Source of the DNA: Yersinia artesiana
Lineage (GTDB): Bacteria > Pseudomonadota > Gammaproteobacteria > Enterobacterales > Enterobacteriaceae
Assembly: GCF_902726545.1 (NCBI RefSeq)
Contig: NZ_CACVAD010000017.1
Span: 1 to 64,000 of the forward strand
Direction: 5' to 3'
Length of the DNA stretch: 64,000 bases
The position numbers and the translations under genes are program-made. Below, one piece after another: positions 44,237 to 53,295 of this stretch (position 1 is the stretch's first letter; every line of letters starts with the position of its first letter). A model generated the notes under the pieces. It ran no database searches. It worked only from the letters and a program-made list of their open reading frames with translations, and was not told where the DNA came from.

Positions 44237-44967
44237 ACCGCTTTCCCCAAATAGATATCTGCCACATCCTCACGCGCCAGCACCTCGGCGGCATTACCGT
44301 CGGCAAAAACTTGCCCGCCGTGGAGGACAGTGACCTGCGAGGCAATTTGCCGCACGAATGTCATGTCGTGTTCCACCACCATCAATGTCAGACCATCAGC
44401 TTGCATCTGCTTGATAAGCTCGCCGGTGAGATAAGTTTCATCGATAGATAAGCCTGCTACCGGTTCATCGAGCATTAACAGCGTGGGTTGCAGCGACACC
44501 GCCATAGCAATTTCCAGCCACTGTTTCTTGCCGTGGGATAAGTTCCCCGCCAGTTGGTGGTATTCGCCGCTGAGCTTAAAGCGCTCTAATAGCTCATCGA
44601 CGCTGACCGCTTGCGAGCTAACCTCTGGGCGTAAATGACTGAGTGATAACTGCAAATGTTGCTCGACAGTCAGTTCAGGGAAGATGCCGGGAATCTGAAA
44701 CTTAATACTCATGCCCATGCGGATGCGCTGGAAGGGAGCTAAAGTATTCAGCCGCCGATTGAAGAAACGGATATCCCCGTCGCTTGGCGTATGTTCGCCG
44801 GTCAGCAATTTGAAAAAGGTACTTTTACCCGCACCGTTCGGGCCAATGACGCAACGCACTTCACCGCGACGGATTTGCAAATCAACTTGATTGATAACCT
44901 GAATACCGCCAAAGCGCTTGCTCAGCCCACGGGTTTCGAGGATCAAATCTTGAGCTGCCTGATTCAT
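44233..44967 (-). CDS. urtD: urea/short-amide ABC transporter ATPase UrtD
   Basis: The 244-residue LivG-like ATPase has Walker A GPNGAGKST, signature NLSHGKKQWLEIAMAV (the LSHG form marks UrtD) and Walker B LMLDEPVAGLS. ATG 44967 overlaps the urtC stop as ATGA; a longer open frame to 45120 lies inside urtC and is rejected. Confidence 0.9.
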   Translation of the reverse strand: MNQAAQDLILETRGLSKRFGGIQVINQVDLQIRRGEVRCVIGPNGAGKSTFFKLLTGEHTPSDGDIRFFNRRLNTLAPFQRIRMGMSIKFQIPGIFPELTVEQHLQLSLSHLRPEVSSQAVSVDELLERFKLSGEYHQLAGNLSHGKKQWLEIAMAVSLQPTLLMLDEPVAGLSIDETYLTGELIKQMQADGLTLMVVEHDMTFVRQIASQVTVLHGGQVFADGNAAEVLAREDVADIYLGKAV

Positions 44968-46010
44968 AGCGCTTCCCCTTTTTTCGACCAGCGGGTGATT
45001 TTTTCTGCCAGCCAGGGCAATAAGCCATTCGGGGCGGCCAGCACCACGAACAACAGAATAGCGCCGAGCAGGATCATGGCGTATTCGCTGCCATAGATAG
45101 CCAACCATTGGGATAACCACACCAGCAGGGCGGTGATAACCACGGTACCAAAGATGTTTTTACGCCCGGCGGTCGCCACCCAGATAACCGGCATAGCGGC
45201 GGCGGTCAGCCCCATGGAAGATGGCGTGATATATGAACCCCACAAGGTATACAGCGCGCCGGATAAACCGGAGAGCACGCCGCCGAGTACGAACACCAGC
45301 AATTGGTAGCGGCGAATATCAATACCGAGCATCTCTGCCCGACGCGGATTCTCACGAATAGAGGCCAGCGTCAGGCCAAAATTAGAGCGCAATAGCCGCC
45401 GCACAGCCCAGTAAACTCCCGCGAGTAACAGGATGATCAGGTAATAAAAGGCATTGCCTTCCAGAGTCAGTAATTCGCCGCCGAACCACGGTAAAGAGAG
45501 CGGTGGCATACCTGACATGCCATTAAACCCATTCAGTCGCGCGCTGCCGATTGCCCACTGGGGGCCAGCGGTCTGCGACATAAAGGTTTCCAATACCAGA
45601 GTGAAAGACAAGGTAACAATGCCGATAAAAATGCCGGTCACGCCGCCGTAAAACATCAGATAACCCAGCGCCGCCGCGACAGCCGCCGCCACCAGCAGTG
45701 CCATGATCAAGCCCGACCAGGTGGAGAGTACCCCGTCGCCGAAGTTCAGCGTCATCACGCCGTAGGTATAACCGGCAAGACCAAAGAACGCGGTCTGCCC
45801 GAAAGATAAAATGCCACCATGCCCCCACATTGCTGCTAATCCGATGGCACAGAAGGTCCACAGCAGGAAGTAGGAAAGGTCGCCGATCATCGCGCTATCG
45901 ACCACCAATGGCAGCGCGAGTGCGCCCACCAGAATGAGCAATGCGGCCAGCCGGGTTGTCGATGGCGTACGTTGTTTTGCCGCCGATAAATTAAGAGAAG
46001 TTGTTGTCAC
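44964..46010 (-). CDS. urtC: urea/short-amide ABC transporter permease UrtC
   Basis: The 348-residue LivM-like permease has about ten membrane segments, GHGGILSFGQTAFFGLAGY and the cytoplasmic loop SIRENPRRAEMLGIDIRRYQ. It forms the channel with UrtB, nine bases upstream. Confidence 0.9.
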   Translation of the reverse strand: MTTTSLNLSAAKQRTPSTTRLAALLILVGALALPLVVDSAMIGDLSYFLLWTFCAIGLAAMWGHGGILSFGQTAFFGLAGYTYGVMTLNFGDGVLSTWSGLIMALLVAAAVAAALGYLMFYGGVTGIFIGIVTLSFTLVLETFMSQTAGPQWAIGSARLNGFNGMSGMPPLSLPWFGGELLTLEGNAFYYLIILLLAGVYWAVRRLLRSNFGLTLASIRENPRRAEMLGIDIRRYQLLVFVLGGVLSGLSGALYTLWGSYITPSSMGLTAAAMPVIWVATAGRKNIFGTVVITALLVWLSQWLAIYGSEYAMILLGAILLFVVLAAPNGLLPWLAEKITRWSKKGEAL

Positions 46011-46019
46011 ATGCAGCTC

Positions 46020-46889
46020 CTAGCGGTTACGGGTAAACAGGCTGCCAACACCGTTTGGCAATAGGCGGATAACCAATACGGCGGTGACCAGTAAGCCAAT
46101 TTGTCCGGCCAACTGCCCATACCAGGAATTCAGCCCGGTTTGTATTGCGCCTAATGCAATCGCTGCAGGAATGGTGCCAACAAGGACATTTGCGCCACCA
46201 ACGACCACCGAAACAAAAGCCTGAACAATAAAACTGCTGCCCATGGTGGGAACGGCGGTTAGGGTCGGGGCATAAATGGCCCCGGCTAATCCCGCTAGTC
46301 CTGCACCCAGCGCGAATGTCAGGGTATAAATACGATCAGTTTCCAGGCCCAAACAGGAAGCCATGCGGGCATTTTGAATGGTAGCTCTGGCGCAGACGCC
46401 GTAATTGGTGTGGAAAAACAGCCAATAGAGCACCATCAAGATGGCAATGGCGAAGAAGGGCAGTAATGCACGGTAGGTGGCAAAAGAGTATTCGCCGAGG
46501 GTGAAAGAGCCGAAAGGCGTGGACAGCCCCTCCAGTGACGGGCCGGCGATCAGCAACATACTTTGTTGCACAATCAAGCTGATAGCCCAGGTCGCCACCA
46601 CCGAATCATATAAGCGACCATAGAGATGACGGACGACCAGGCGCTCGACGACACCGCCGAAGAACGCCGCCGCCAGGCTACCGGCCAGCATGGCGAAGGG
46701 GAGTGGCAGGCCAGCTTTATTCATTAAAATGGTGACATAAGCGCCACACATAATGAATTCGCCGTGTGCCAGATTGATAACCCCCATCATGCCAAAAATA
46801 ACCGCCAGCCCTAGTGCTGCCAGCACCAGATAGGCGAAGTTATCGCCAAACTGATAAATCACCGAATAGAGAAAGGATAGCGTTAACAT
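46020..46889 (-). CDS. urtB: urea/short-amide ABC transporter permease UrtB
   Basis: The 289-residue LivH-like permease has MMGVINLAHGEFIMCGAY and ATIQNARMASCLGLETDRIY. ATG 46889 gives normal length; the upstream frame to 46940 adds a hydrophilic stretch that does not belong. It is separated from urtA by about 226 bases containing a palindromic element, which may lower its expression relative to the binding protein. Confidence 0.88.
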   Translation of the reverse strand: MLTLSFLYSVIYQFGDNFAYLVLAALGLAVIFGMMGVINLAHGEFIMCGAYVTILMNKAGLPLPFAMLAGSLAAAFFGGVVERLVVRHLYGRLYDSVVATWAISLIVQQSMLLIAGPSLEGLSTPFGSFTLGEYSFATYRALLPFFAIAILMVLYWLFFHTNYGVCARATIQNARMASCLGLETDRIYTLTFALGAGLAGLAGAIYAPTLTAVPTMGSSFIVQAFVSVVVGGANVLVGTIPAAIALGAIQTGLNSWYGQLAGQIGLLVTAVLVIRLLPNGVGSLFTRNR

Positions 46890-46994
46890 CGTTTGGCAAT
46901 CCCTGGTGTCCTGATTGACACCATTGAAAATGGATAACACAGGGAAGCCCGCTCAAGCGGTGCCTTCCCTATAAAATAGGCCGTTCAAACTGCT

Positions 46995-47104
46995 GACAAA
47001 GTCAAATGAAGGGGAACCGTGCCGCTGGGGTCGTAGTGGCGTAAGCCACCGGAGCGCCCCGAGGTGCGGTCAACCCTTCACTCATCAAGCTATCTAGCTT
47101 TGTC
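46995..47104. repeat. 110-bp imperfect palindromic element between urtA and urtB
   Basis: Nested inverted repeats form one long stem: GACAAAG/CTTTGTC (46995-47001, 47098-47104), TGAAGGG/CCCTTCA (47007-47013, 47074-47080), GGGG/CCCC (47027-47030, 47057-47060) and a perfect GTGGC-GTAA-GCCAC tip (47036-47049). It looks like a mobile intergenic palindrome of the kind dispersed in Yersinia genomes; the family name is uncertain. In the urt transcript it would protect the upstream urtA part. Confidence 0.7.
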
Positions 47105-47115
47105 ATTAGCCAGGT

Positions 47116-48378
47116 TTAGGCCTTTTTTGGCGGAGACGATGGCGTGTATTGGCTGTTATCCGGTTTCACCGGCAAGTTACAACCGGCTTCACCCAACCAA
47201 TAGGGTTTGATATCAGTCCACACTTTCGGGATCTCGATCGAGTGGTCGTCCTTCACATGAGCCAGATAGATGGTATGACTCAAATGATGGCTTTTCGGAT
47301 CGATACAGACTTTCCCTGAAGGGCCGTCAGTGCAGATATCGCCGCTTTCCAGTGATTTACGCACAGCATCCATATCGGTGCTGCCCGCTTTTTCTACCGC
47401 GGCTTTGTACAGATAAACCGCGTCATAGGCATTGGCCGCTTCCTGATTGATGTAAGGCTCATTCGGGAATTTGGCGTGGAAACGCTGTTTGAAATCATTA
47501 CTGGCAGGGCTATCTACTTCTTCAATGTAGTTAGCGGTGATATACATATCTTTCAGCGCCGGAGCTTTAAAGCGCTTGTGCTCATAAGCCTGGCCGACGT
47601 TAACAGAGCTACCCATTGGCAAATTCAGTTTTGCCGCGGCTTGCTGCTCGTAATAGGAGGATTGGTTGGCTCCGACCAACAAAGTCATGACGAAATCAGG
47701 TTTGGCTTTCTGGATATTTTGAATGGTTTGGCCAAATTGCGAGACACTTAGCGGGATAAACTCCTCACCGACCATAGTGCCGCCATTTTCTTCCACAATT
47801 TTGCGCACCCACTCGGCTGAGATTTGACCGAAATTATAATCAGCGGCAATGGTATAAACTTTTTTGCCGTACTTCTCCATCATCCACGGGATCAAGGTTG
47901 AGAACTGCTGTTCAGGCACTGCACCGGTGACGAAAACATTGGAGTCACACACGCCGCCTTCATACTGATTGTTATACCAATAGAGCTGCTTTTCGCGATC
48001 CATTATTGGGCGGATAGCTTCGCGTGAGGCACTGGAAAACGCCCCGAAGATCACATCCACTTTGTCATTTTTAATTAAGCGACGTGCCATTTGTTGGAAG
48101 CGGGTGTTATCGGATTGCGTATCGTATTTGACCAACTCGATTGGGCGTCCGAGTATGCCGCCTTTGGCATTAATCTCTTCTACAGCAAGTTCTGTGGCAT
48201 GAATTTTGGGGATCACCGGTAAGGCAAAGTTACCGGATGCATCTTCCAACAAACCAATTTTTACCGGTTTCTCTGCCGCCATCGTCATTCCTGAGTAGGT
48301 CACGGCAAATGCCGCAGCCAGCGCGATGGAGAGAGTGGTGTGATGACACTTAATTTTGGACCATTTTATTCCTGACAT
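47116..48378 (-). CDS. urtA: urea/short-amide ABC substrate-binding protein UrtA
   Basis: The 420-residue protein has a signal peptide ending GMTMAA and a branched-chain-type binding fold with KIGLLEDASGNFA, GRPIELVKYDTQSDN, VIFGAFSSASREA and WYNNQYEGGVCD. It is related to UrtA and to FmdD of formamide/urea uptake; the operon content makes short amides as likely as urea. ATG 48378 has AGGGG seven bases upstream; ATG 48393 is in frame without a better site. It is the first gene behind the leader terminator. Confidence 0.88.
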   Translation of the reverse strand: MSGIKWSKIKCHHTTLSIALAAAFAVTYSGMTMAAEKPVKIGLLEDASGNFALPVIPKIHATELAVEEINAKGGILGRPIELVKYDTQSDNTRFQQMARRLIKNDKVDVIFGAFSSASREAIRPIMDREKQLYWYNNQYEGGVCDSNVFVTGAVPEQQFSTLIPWMMEKYGKKVYTIAADYNFGQISAEWVRKIVEENGGTMVGEEFIPLSVSQFGQTIQNIQKAKPDFVMTLLVGANQSSYYEQQAAAKLNLPMGSSVNVGQAYEHKRFKAPALKDMYITANYIEEVDSPASNDFKQRFHAKFPNEPYINQEAANAYDAVYLYKAAVEKAGSTDMDAVRKSLESGDICTDGPSGKVCIDPKSHHLSHTIYLAHVKDDHSIEIPKVWTDIKPYWLGEAGCNLPVKPDNSQYTPSSPPKKA

Positions 48379-48423
48379 AAGTACCCCTGGCATTGGTTAA
48401 AAAAGTGAGTCTGAAAAAAAGCC

Positions 48424-48464
48424 AAAAAAAAAGCCCGGCAAAGTCAGATGACATTGCGAGGGCT
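48424..48464 (-). terminator. leader terminator of the urt/amide operon, likely AmiR target
   Basis: On the minus strand AGCCC and GCAA (plus 48464-48460 and 48457-48454) pair with TTGC and GGGCT (48441-48438 and 48436-48432), followed by nine T residues (48432-48424). It sits between promoter and urtA. An alternative hairpin GGC-AATAGA-GCC (plus 48461-48472), with a six-base loop beginning with A, shares its 3' arm with the terminator 5' arm. That is the geometry of ANTAR-controlled leaders. Confidence 0.75.
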
Positions 48465-48520
48465 CTATTGCCATAACCACAAGCCGACAACGTTGGCGTT
48501 CTTGCGGAGAAGTCAGGGTC

Positions 48521-48550
48521 ACTATAAAAAGCATTCAGAGTTATTGTCAA
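48521..48550 (-). promoter_or_regulatory. sigma-70 promoter of the urt/amide operon
   Basis: On the minus strand TTGACA (plus 48550-48545) and TATAGT (48526-48521) are separated by 18 bases. The minus-35 box is perfect and the minus-10 box has five of six bases. The predicted start is near 48514, about 50 bases before the leader terminator, giving a leader of about 136 bases. Confidence 0.75.
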
Positions 48551-48794
48551 CGAAGAATTTTCAATAAAAATCAAATAGTAAAATTGAAACTCATTGCACT
48601 AAATCAGGGCTTTCGGTTGCACGAAAATGGCCCATTCATCTGCAAGCGCTAACTGCGGGTGAAGAAGCGTCACGCGGTGAAATTATCGAGGGTGGATGTA
48701 TGGAATTGGGAGGCGGAGGTTAATAAATTGCACCAGTGGAGTGCTTAAAAAATATGCAAATATTTATCTGCTTTTTATCTGTTACCTGTAATCG
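48551..48794. other. intergenic DNA upstream of the urt operon
   Basis: I see no gene. It separates the urt promoter from the fumarase terminator. A frame ending at about 48724 stays open for some 40 codons but has no start or recognisable product. Confidence 0.5.
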
Positions 48795-48826
48795 ATCCGA
48801 CCTCGGCAAAATTACCGAGGTCGGAT
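48795..48826 (-). terminator. perfect hairpin after fumarase
   Basis: ATCCGACCTCGG (48795-48806) and CCGAGGTCGGAT (48815-48826) form a perfect 12-bp stem with an 8-base loop, seven bases after the fumarase stop. The T-run is missing on the minus strand, but position and stability fit transcript end formation. Confidence 0.7.
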
Positions 48827-48833
48827 TGCGATA

Positions 48834-50477
48834 TTAACCGCAACGGTTACATTTTGATGCCTGGATCTGTTGGAAGAAATCGTTGCCTTTATCATCTACC
48901 AGAATAAAGGCTGGGAAATCTTCGACTTCAATTTTCCAGATGGCTTCCATACCCAGCTCAGGGTACTCCACACATTCCAAGCTCTTGATACTGTTTTGCG
49001 CCAGGACGGCTGCGGGGCCGCCAATGCTGCCCAGATAGAAACCGCCGTGCTTGTGGCAGGCATCGGTGACTTGCTGGCTGCGGTTGCCTTTTGCCAACAT
49101 GATCATGCTGCCGCCGTGGGATTGCAGCAGATCAACATAAGAATCCATGCGCCCTGCGGTGGTGGGGCCAAGTGAACCAGAAGCATAACCTTCCGGGGTT
49201 TTCGCTGGCCCTGCGTAGTAGATCGGATGATCTTTAATGTATTGCGGTAAACCTTCGCCGTTATCCAGCCGTTCTTTTAATTTGGCATGAGCAATATCAC
49301 GGCCAACAATAATAGTGCCGGTCAGCGACAGGCGGGTTGATACCGGATACTGTGACAGCTCTTTTAAGATATCGGCCATCGGGCGGTTAAGGTCGATTTT
49401 AACCACTTTGCCTTCAGTGCTATGGCGCAGGTGCTCAGGGATATATTTTCCCGGATTTTGCTCCAATTTCTCCAGCCAGATACCTTTGCGGTTAATTTTA
49501 CCTTTGATATTCCGGTCAGCAGAGCAGGAAACCCCCATGCCGACTGGGCAGGAGGCTCCGTGACGCGGCAAACGCACCACCCGCACATCATGAGCAAAAT
49601 ATTTACCGCCAAATTGCGCGCCCAGACCTAAATCCTGTGCGGCTTCCAGCAGTTCTTGCTCCAGTTGGATATCACGGAAAGCTTGCCCGTGCTCATTGCC
49701 TTCGGTTGGCAGACCATCGTAATACTTGGTGGAGGCCAGCTTCACGGTTTTGAGCGTGCTTTCAGCCGAGGTGCCGCCAATGACAAAGGCGATATGATAC
49801 GGCGGGCAGGCAGCCGTACCCAAGGTGCGCATTTTCTCAACCAGATAGTCTTTCAGCTTACCCGGAGAGAGCAGAGCCTTGGTTTCCTGATACAGATAGG
49901 TTTTGTTGGCTGAGCCGCCACCTTTGGTGACGAATAAGAATTTATAATCTTCCCCCTCAGTGCTGTACAGGTCGATTTGCGCTGGCAGGTTGGTGCCGGT
50001 ATTCACTTCTTGGTACATATCCAGCGCCGCGTTTTGTGAGTAGCGCAGATTGTCTTCAATGAACGTGTTATATACACCGCGTGACAGGGCTTCGGCATCA
50101 TTCCCGCCGGTCCAGACGCGCTGGCCTTTTTTACCCACGATAATAGCAGTGCCGGTATCCTGACAGGTCGGTAAAATCCCTTTGGCTGAGATTTCAGAAT
50201 TGCGCAGGAATTGCAGGGCAACATACTTATCGTTTTCGCTGGCTTCCGGGTCATCCAAAATGGCAGCAACTTGTTTTTGGTGAGCGGGGCGGAGCAGGAA
50301 TGAGGCATCGTGGAAAGCATGTTGGGCGAGGAGGGTCAGGGCTTCAGGTTCGACTTTTAGGATGTCGTGACCTTCAAACTGTGCGACCGAAACATGGTTA
50401 TTACTGACAAGGTAATACTCAGTATCGTCTTCCTTTAACGGGAAGGGATCCTGATAGTGGAACGGTTTGTTTGACAT
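48834..50477 (-). CDS. fumA: class I fumarate hydratase (iron-sulfur)
   Basis: The 547-residue enzyme interconverts fumarate and malate. It carries the three cluster cysteines C105 (PTCQDTG), C224 (TAACPPYH) and C318 (GVSCSAD), with length and order as in Escherichia coli FumA/FumB. It is monocistronic with a strong hairpin after it. FumA and FumB cannot be told apart from sequence by eye. Confidence 0.95.
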   Translation of the reverse strand: MSNKPFHYQDPFPLKEDDTEYYLVSNNHVSVAQFEGHDILKVEPEALTLLAQHAFHDASFLLRPAHQKQVAAILDDPEASENDKYVALQFLRNSEISAKGILPTCQDTGTAIIVGKKGQRVWTGGNDAEALSRGVYNTFIEDNLRYSQNAALDMYQEVNTGTNLPAQIDLYSTEGEDYKFLFVTKGGGSANKTYLYQETKALLSPGKLKDYLVEKMRTLGTAACPPYHIAFVIGGTSAESTLKTVKLASTKYYDGLPTEGNEHGQAFRDIQLEQELLEAAQDLGLGAQFGGKYFAHDVRVVRLPRHGASCPVGMGVSCSADRNIKGKINRKGIWLEKLEQNPGKYIPEHLRHSTEGKVVKIDLNRPMADILKELSQYPVSTRLSLTGTIIVGRDIAHAKLKERLDNGEGLPQYIKDHPIYYAGPAKTPEGYASGSLGPTTAGRMDSYVDLLQSHGGSMIMLAKGNRSQQVTDACHKHGGFYLGSIGGPAAVLAQNSIKSLECVEYPELGMEAIWKIEVEDFPAFILVDDKGNDFFQQIQASKCNRCG

Positions 50478-50761
50478 ATTTTTCTCACATTCAACATCAG
50501 TTAGCGAAAGTGTTCGATAACAGAAACAATCGATAGAAGAACCAAGCCGATATTTTTTAGTATGACTTTAACAAGAATTTTACTATAGATTGTCGCTGCG
50601 AGGCGATGGCTCCACCCTCTTTATAAAGGGTGGATCTCATTTTCCGCACTTATCGATGGTGCTGGCAGGATGATGGTGGGACACTGGCCGACCGCCAATG
50701 GTTGAGTTATATCGCTAGAGAATATGTCCATGTTAATAAGATGGATTTTGTTATTGATATA

Positions 50762-51169
50762 TCAACTTTGCCTTTCTTTAGTCCAGTCTTCTATTGAGAG
50801 GGCTGGAGCCATTGAAAAAGCTTTATCGTTTGTCACTAAAATGGCCCCAAGGCTTAGTGCATGAGCTGCAATCAATTGATCCAGCGCCCCCATAACATGT
50901 CCTTTCTTTTCCATTTTTGCACGTAGTTTGCCATAGCATTCTGCTGCTTCACTATCCCAGGCTTGCAAGGTCACCGAGTCCAGAAAGGCTGCTACTGTTG
51001 CTTTTAGTGTTTTACTTTGACGTTTTGCTATTCCGTAGAGCAATTCAGCTTCTGTAATACTGGAGATACAGACATCAGAAGGTTTCACCTGTTGTATGTT
51101 TATCAAAACATTAGGGTGGCGTCGAAATAGATGGCTCACTGTATTTGTATCAAGCATGTACATTGGCAT
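50762..51169 (-). CDS. vapC: VapC-type PIN-domain toxin
   Basis: The 135-residue ribonuclease has the PIN acidic residues D7 (MLDTNT), E40/E42 (SITEAELLYG), the D in GALDQLIAAHA and the D in VTNDKAF. Enteric VapC cuts initiator tRNA. It overlaps the antitoxin stop by one base and uses the antitoxin promoter. Confidence 0.93.
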   Translation of the reverse strand: MPMYMLDTNTVSHLFRRHPNVLINIQQVKPSDVCISSITEAELLYGIAKRQSKTLKATVAAFLDSVTLQAWDSEAAECYGKLRAKMEKKGHVMGALDQLIAAHALSLGAILVTNDKAFSMAPALSIEDWTKERQS

Positions 51170-51432
51170 TACTCTATTCCGTCGAATGGATCACGGCTTG
51201 CTGTACCTTGCTGACGTTCATCAATGCTAAGGAAATCAGTAGGTACGCGTGTTTTATTAATGAGTTGAAGCAGATGGTCCCAGTTGTCAGGTTTAGCCGG
51301 TTGCTTGGATAAGATTACATTCCCATTCTCATCACGGCGAATGTAGACTTTATCGGTATCGAACTCGAATTCGACAGGCAACCTAACTGCTTGATTTCTA
51401 CCATTTTTAAATAACTTCGCGACTCTATCCAT
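51169..51432 (-). CDS. vapB: VapB-type antitoxin
   Basis: The 87-residue protein has an N-terminal SpoVT/AbrB swapped-hairpin DNA-binding domain (AKLFKNGRNQAVRLPVEF) and a C-terminal tail that binds VapC. It is longer than most VapB by about ten residues. It starts the toxin-antitoxin pair and should autoregulate through the repeats just upstream. Confidence 0.92.
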   Translation of the reverse strand: MDRVAKLFKNGRNQAVRLPVEFEFDTDKVYIRRDENGNVILSKQPAKPDNWDHLLQLINKTRVPTDFLSIDERQQGTASRDPFDGIE

Positions 51433-51448
51433 TATTTATCCTCTTAGC

Positions 51449-51491
51449 TTTTGGCCTATGCCTTAGCATATGTCAATTTTTGGCCCATGCC
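51449..51491. promoter_or_regulatory. VapBC operator candidates
   Basis: TTTTGGCCTATGCC (51449-51462) and TTTTGGCCCATGCC (51478-51491) are direct repeats differing in one base, centre to centre 29 bases, close upstream of vapB. The second contains the palindrome TGGC-CCAT-GCCA. AbrB-type antitoxins bind such paired sites. Confidence 0.6.
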
Positions 51492-51552
51492 AAGGTACGA
51501 TTTTTCCACCTCTATTCTTATGCTTCCGCTCTCCCAATCGACTAATTTGTGA

Positions 51553-52602
<1,050 letters not shown>

Positions 52603-52645
52603 TGCCTTAAGCAAGGTTTGCTAACACGCGCATTTAAAAGGCAAT

Positions 52646-52676
52646 GAGGGGCGCACCAGCCCCTCCTGACAGGAGG
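52646..52676 (+). promoter_or_regulatory. mutually exclusive hairpins covering a ribosome binding site
   Basis: GAGGGGC (52646-52652) pairs with GCCCCTC (52659-52665). The overlapping CCTCCT (52662-52667) can pair instead with AGGAGG (52671-52676), which is the Shine-Dalgarno of the next gene at 52681. The two stems exclude each other, so the site may tune translation or act as a processing hairpin after the binding-protein gene. Confidence 0.5.
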
Positions 52677-52680
52677 CAGT

Positions 52681-53295
52681 ATGTGGTTCAGTGCCCTATC
52701 GAAAGCGGGCGGTTTGTTAGTTATCAGCACTGTGTTGGTAGCTTGCACCGTGGTGGATTTGGATGAAAACGGCAAGCCGATTCTGCCGGCCGATCCGAAT
52801 GCGGTGGTCAGCGACTATAACCAACCACCGGATAAAGTCGCCTCCACCATTTGGGTGAGCAAAGTGATGCCATTTGCCAACAGCAATGCGCTCAGTTGGC
52901 AGCAAGTGAAACAACAGAATCAGCCAGCAACAGGGAAAAATAGTCAAAGTCATTTTGTTCGCTTCAACGGCAAAGTGGTGGCGGTAGCAACAGAAGGGCG
53001 GGAAGGGGCAATAAGAGTGGCAGTCGAGGGCGATGAGCAAGTGCTGCAATTGGGGCCTATCGTCAAAGGCAATGCTATTCGTGATGCATCGACCTTTATC
53101 CGCTTCGAAGATTTTAAAAATCAGGTGCAATATGCCCAGCTCTCTAAGGCATTAAGCAAACGCGCTTTACAGGATGTGACCAAACCCGATGCCAGTTGGG
53201 TCGGCCAGCAAGTTGAAGTATTAGCTGCAGTGACGGTAGCCCCTACCGGCTTGAGCAATGCGGTGCCGCTCAGTTTGAATAAGGAGAGCCGCTAA
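52681..53295 (+). CDS. DUF2291 family lipoprotein
   Basis: The 204-residue protein has a lipoprotein signal with lipobox VLVAC (cysteine 22) followed by TVVDLDENGKPI, the DUF2291 start. The family occurs beside ribose-type importers but its function is unknown; a role in substrate capture or envelope anchoring of the transporter is possible. It overlaps the ATPase start by one base. Confidence 0.82.
   Translation: MWFSALSKAGGLLVISTVLVACTVVDLDENGKPILPADPNAVVSDYNQPPDKVASTIWVSKVMPFANSNALSWQQVKQQNQPATGKNSQSHFVRFNGKVVAVATEGREGAIRVAVEGDEQVLQLGPIVKGNAIRDASTFIRFEDFKNQVQYAQLSKALSKRALQDVTKPDASWVGQQVEVLAAVTVAPTGLSNAVPLSLNKESR

Noticed and set aside
47476-47751. Open frame on the plus strand inside urtA
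   Set aside because: Shadow of the urtA coding frame with no ribosome binding site; the same applies to the many opposite-strand frames inside fusA, fumA and the nitrilase.
48600-48724. Open frame of about 40 codons ending in a glycine run
   Set aside because: No start and no recognised domain; composition not convincing.
50630-50761. Open stretch on the plus strand after fumarase that reads through about 40 codons
   Set aside because: No start codon with ribosome binding site and no family recognised; could be a decayed gene but there is no support.
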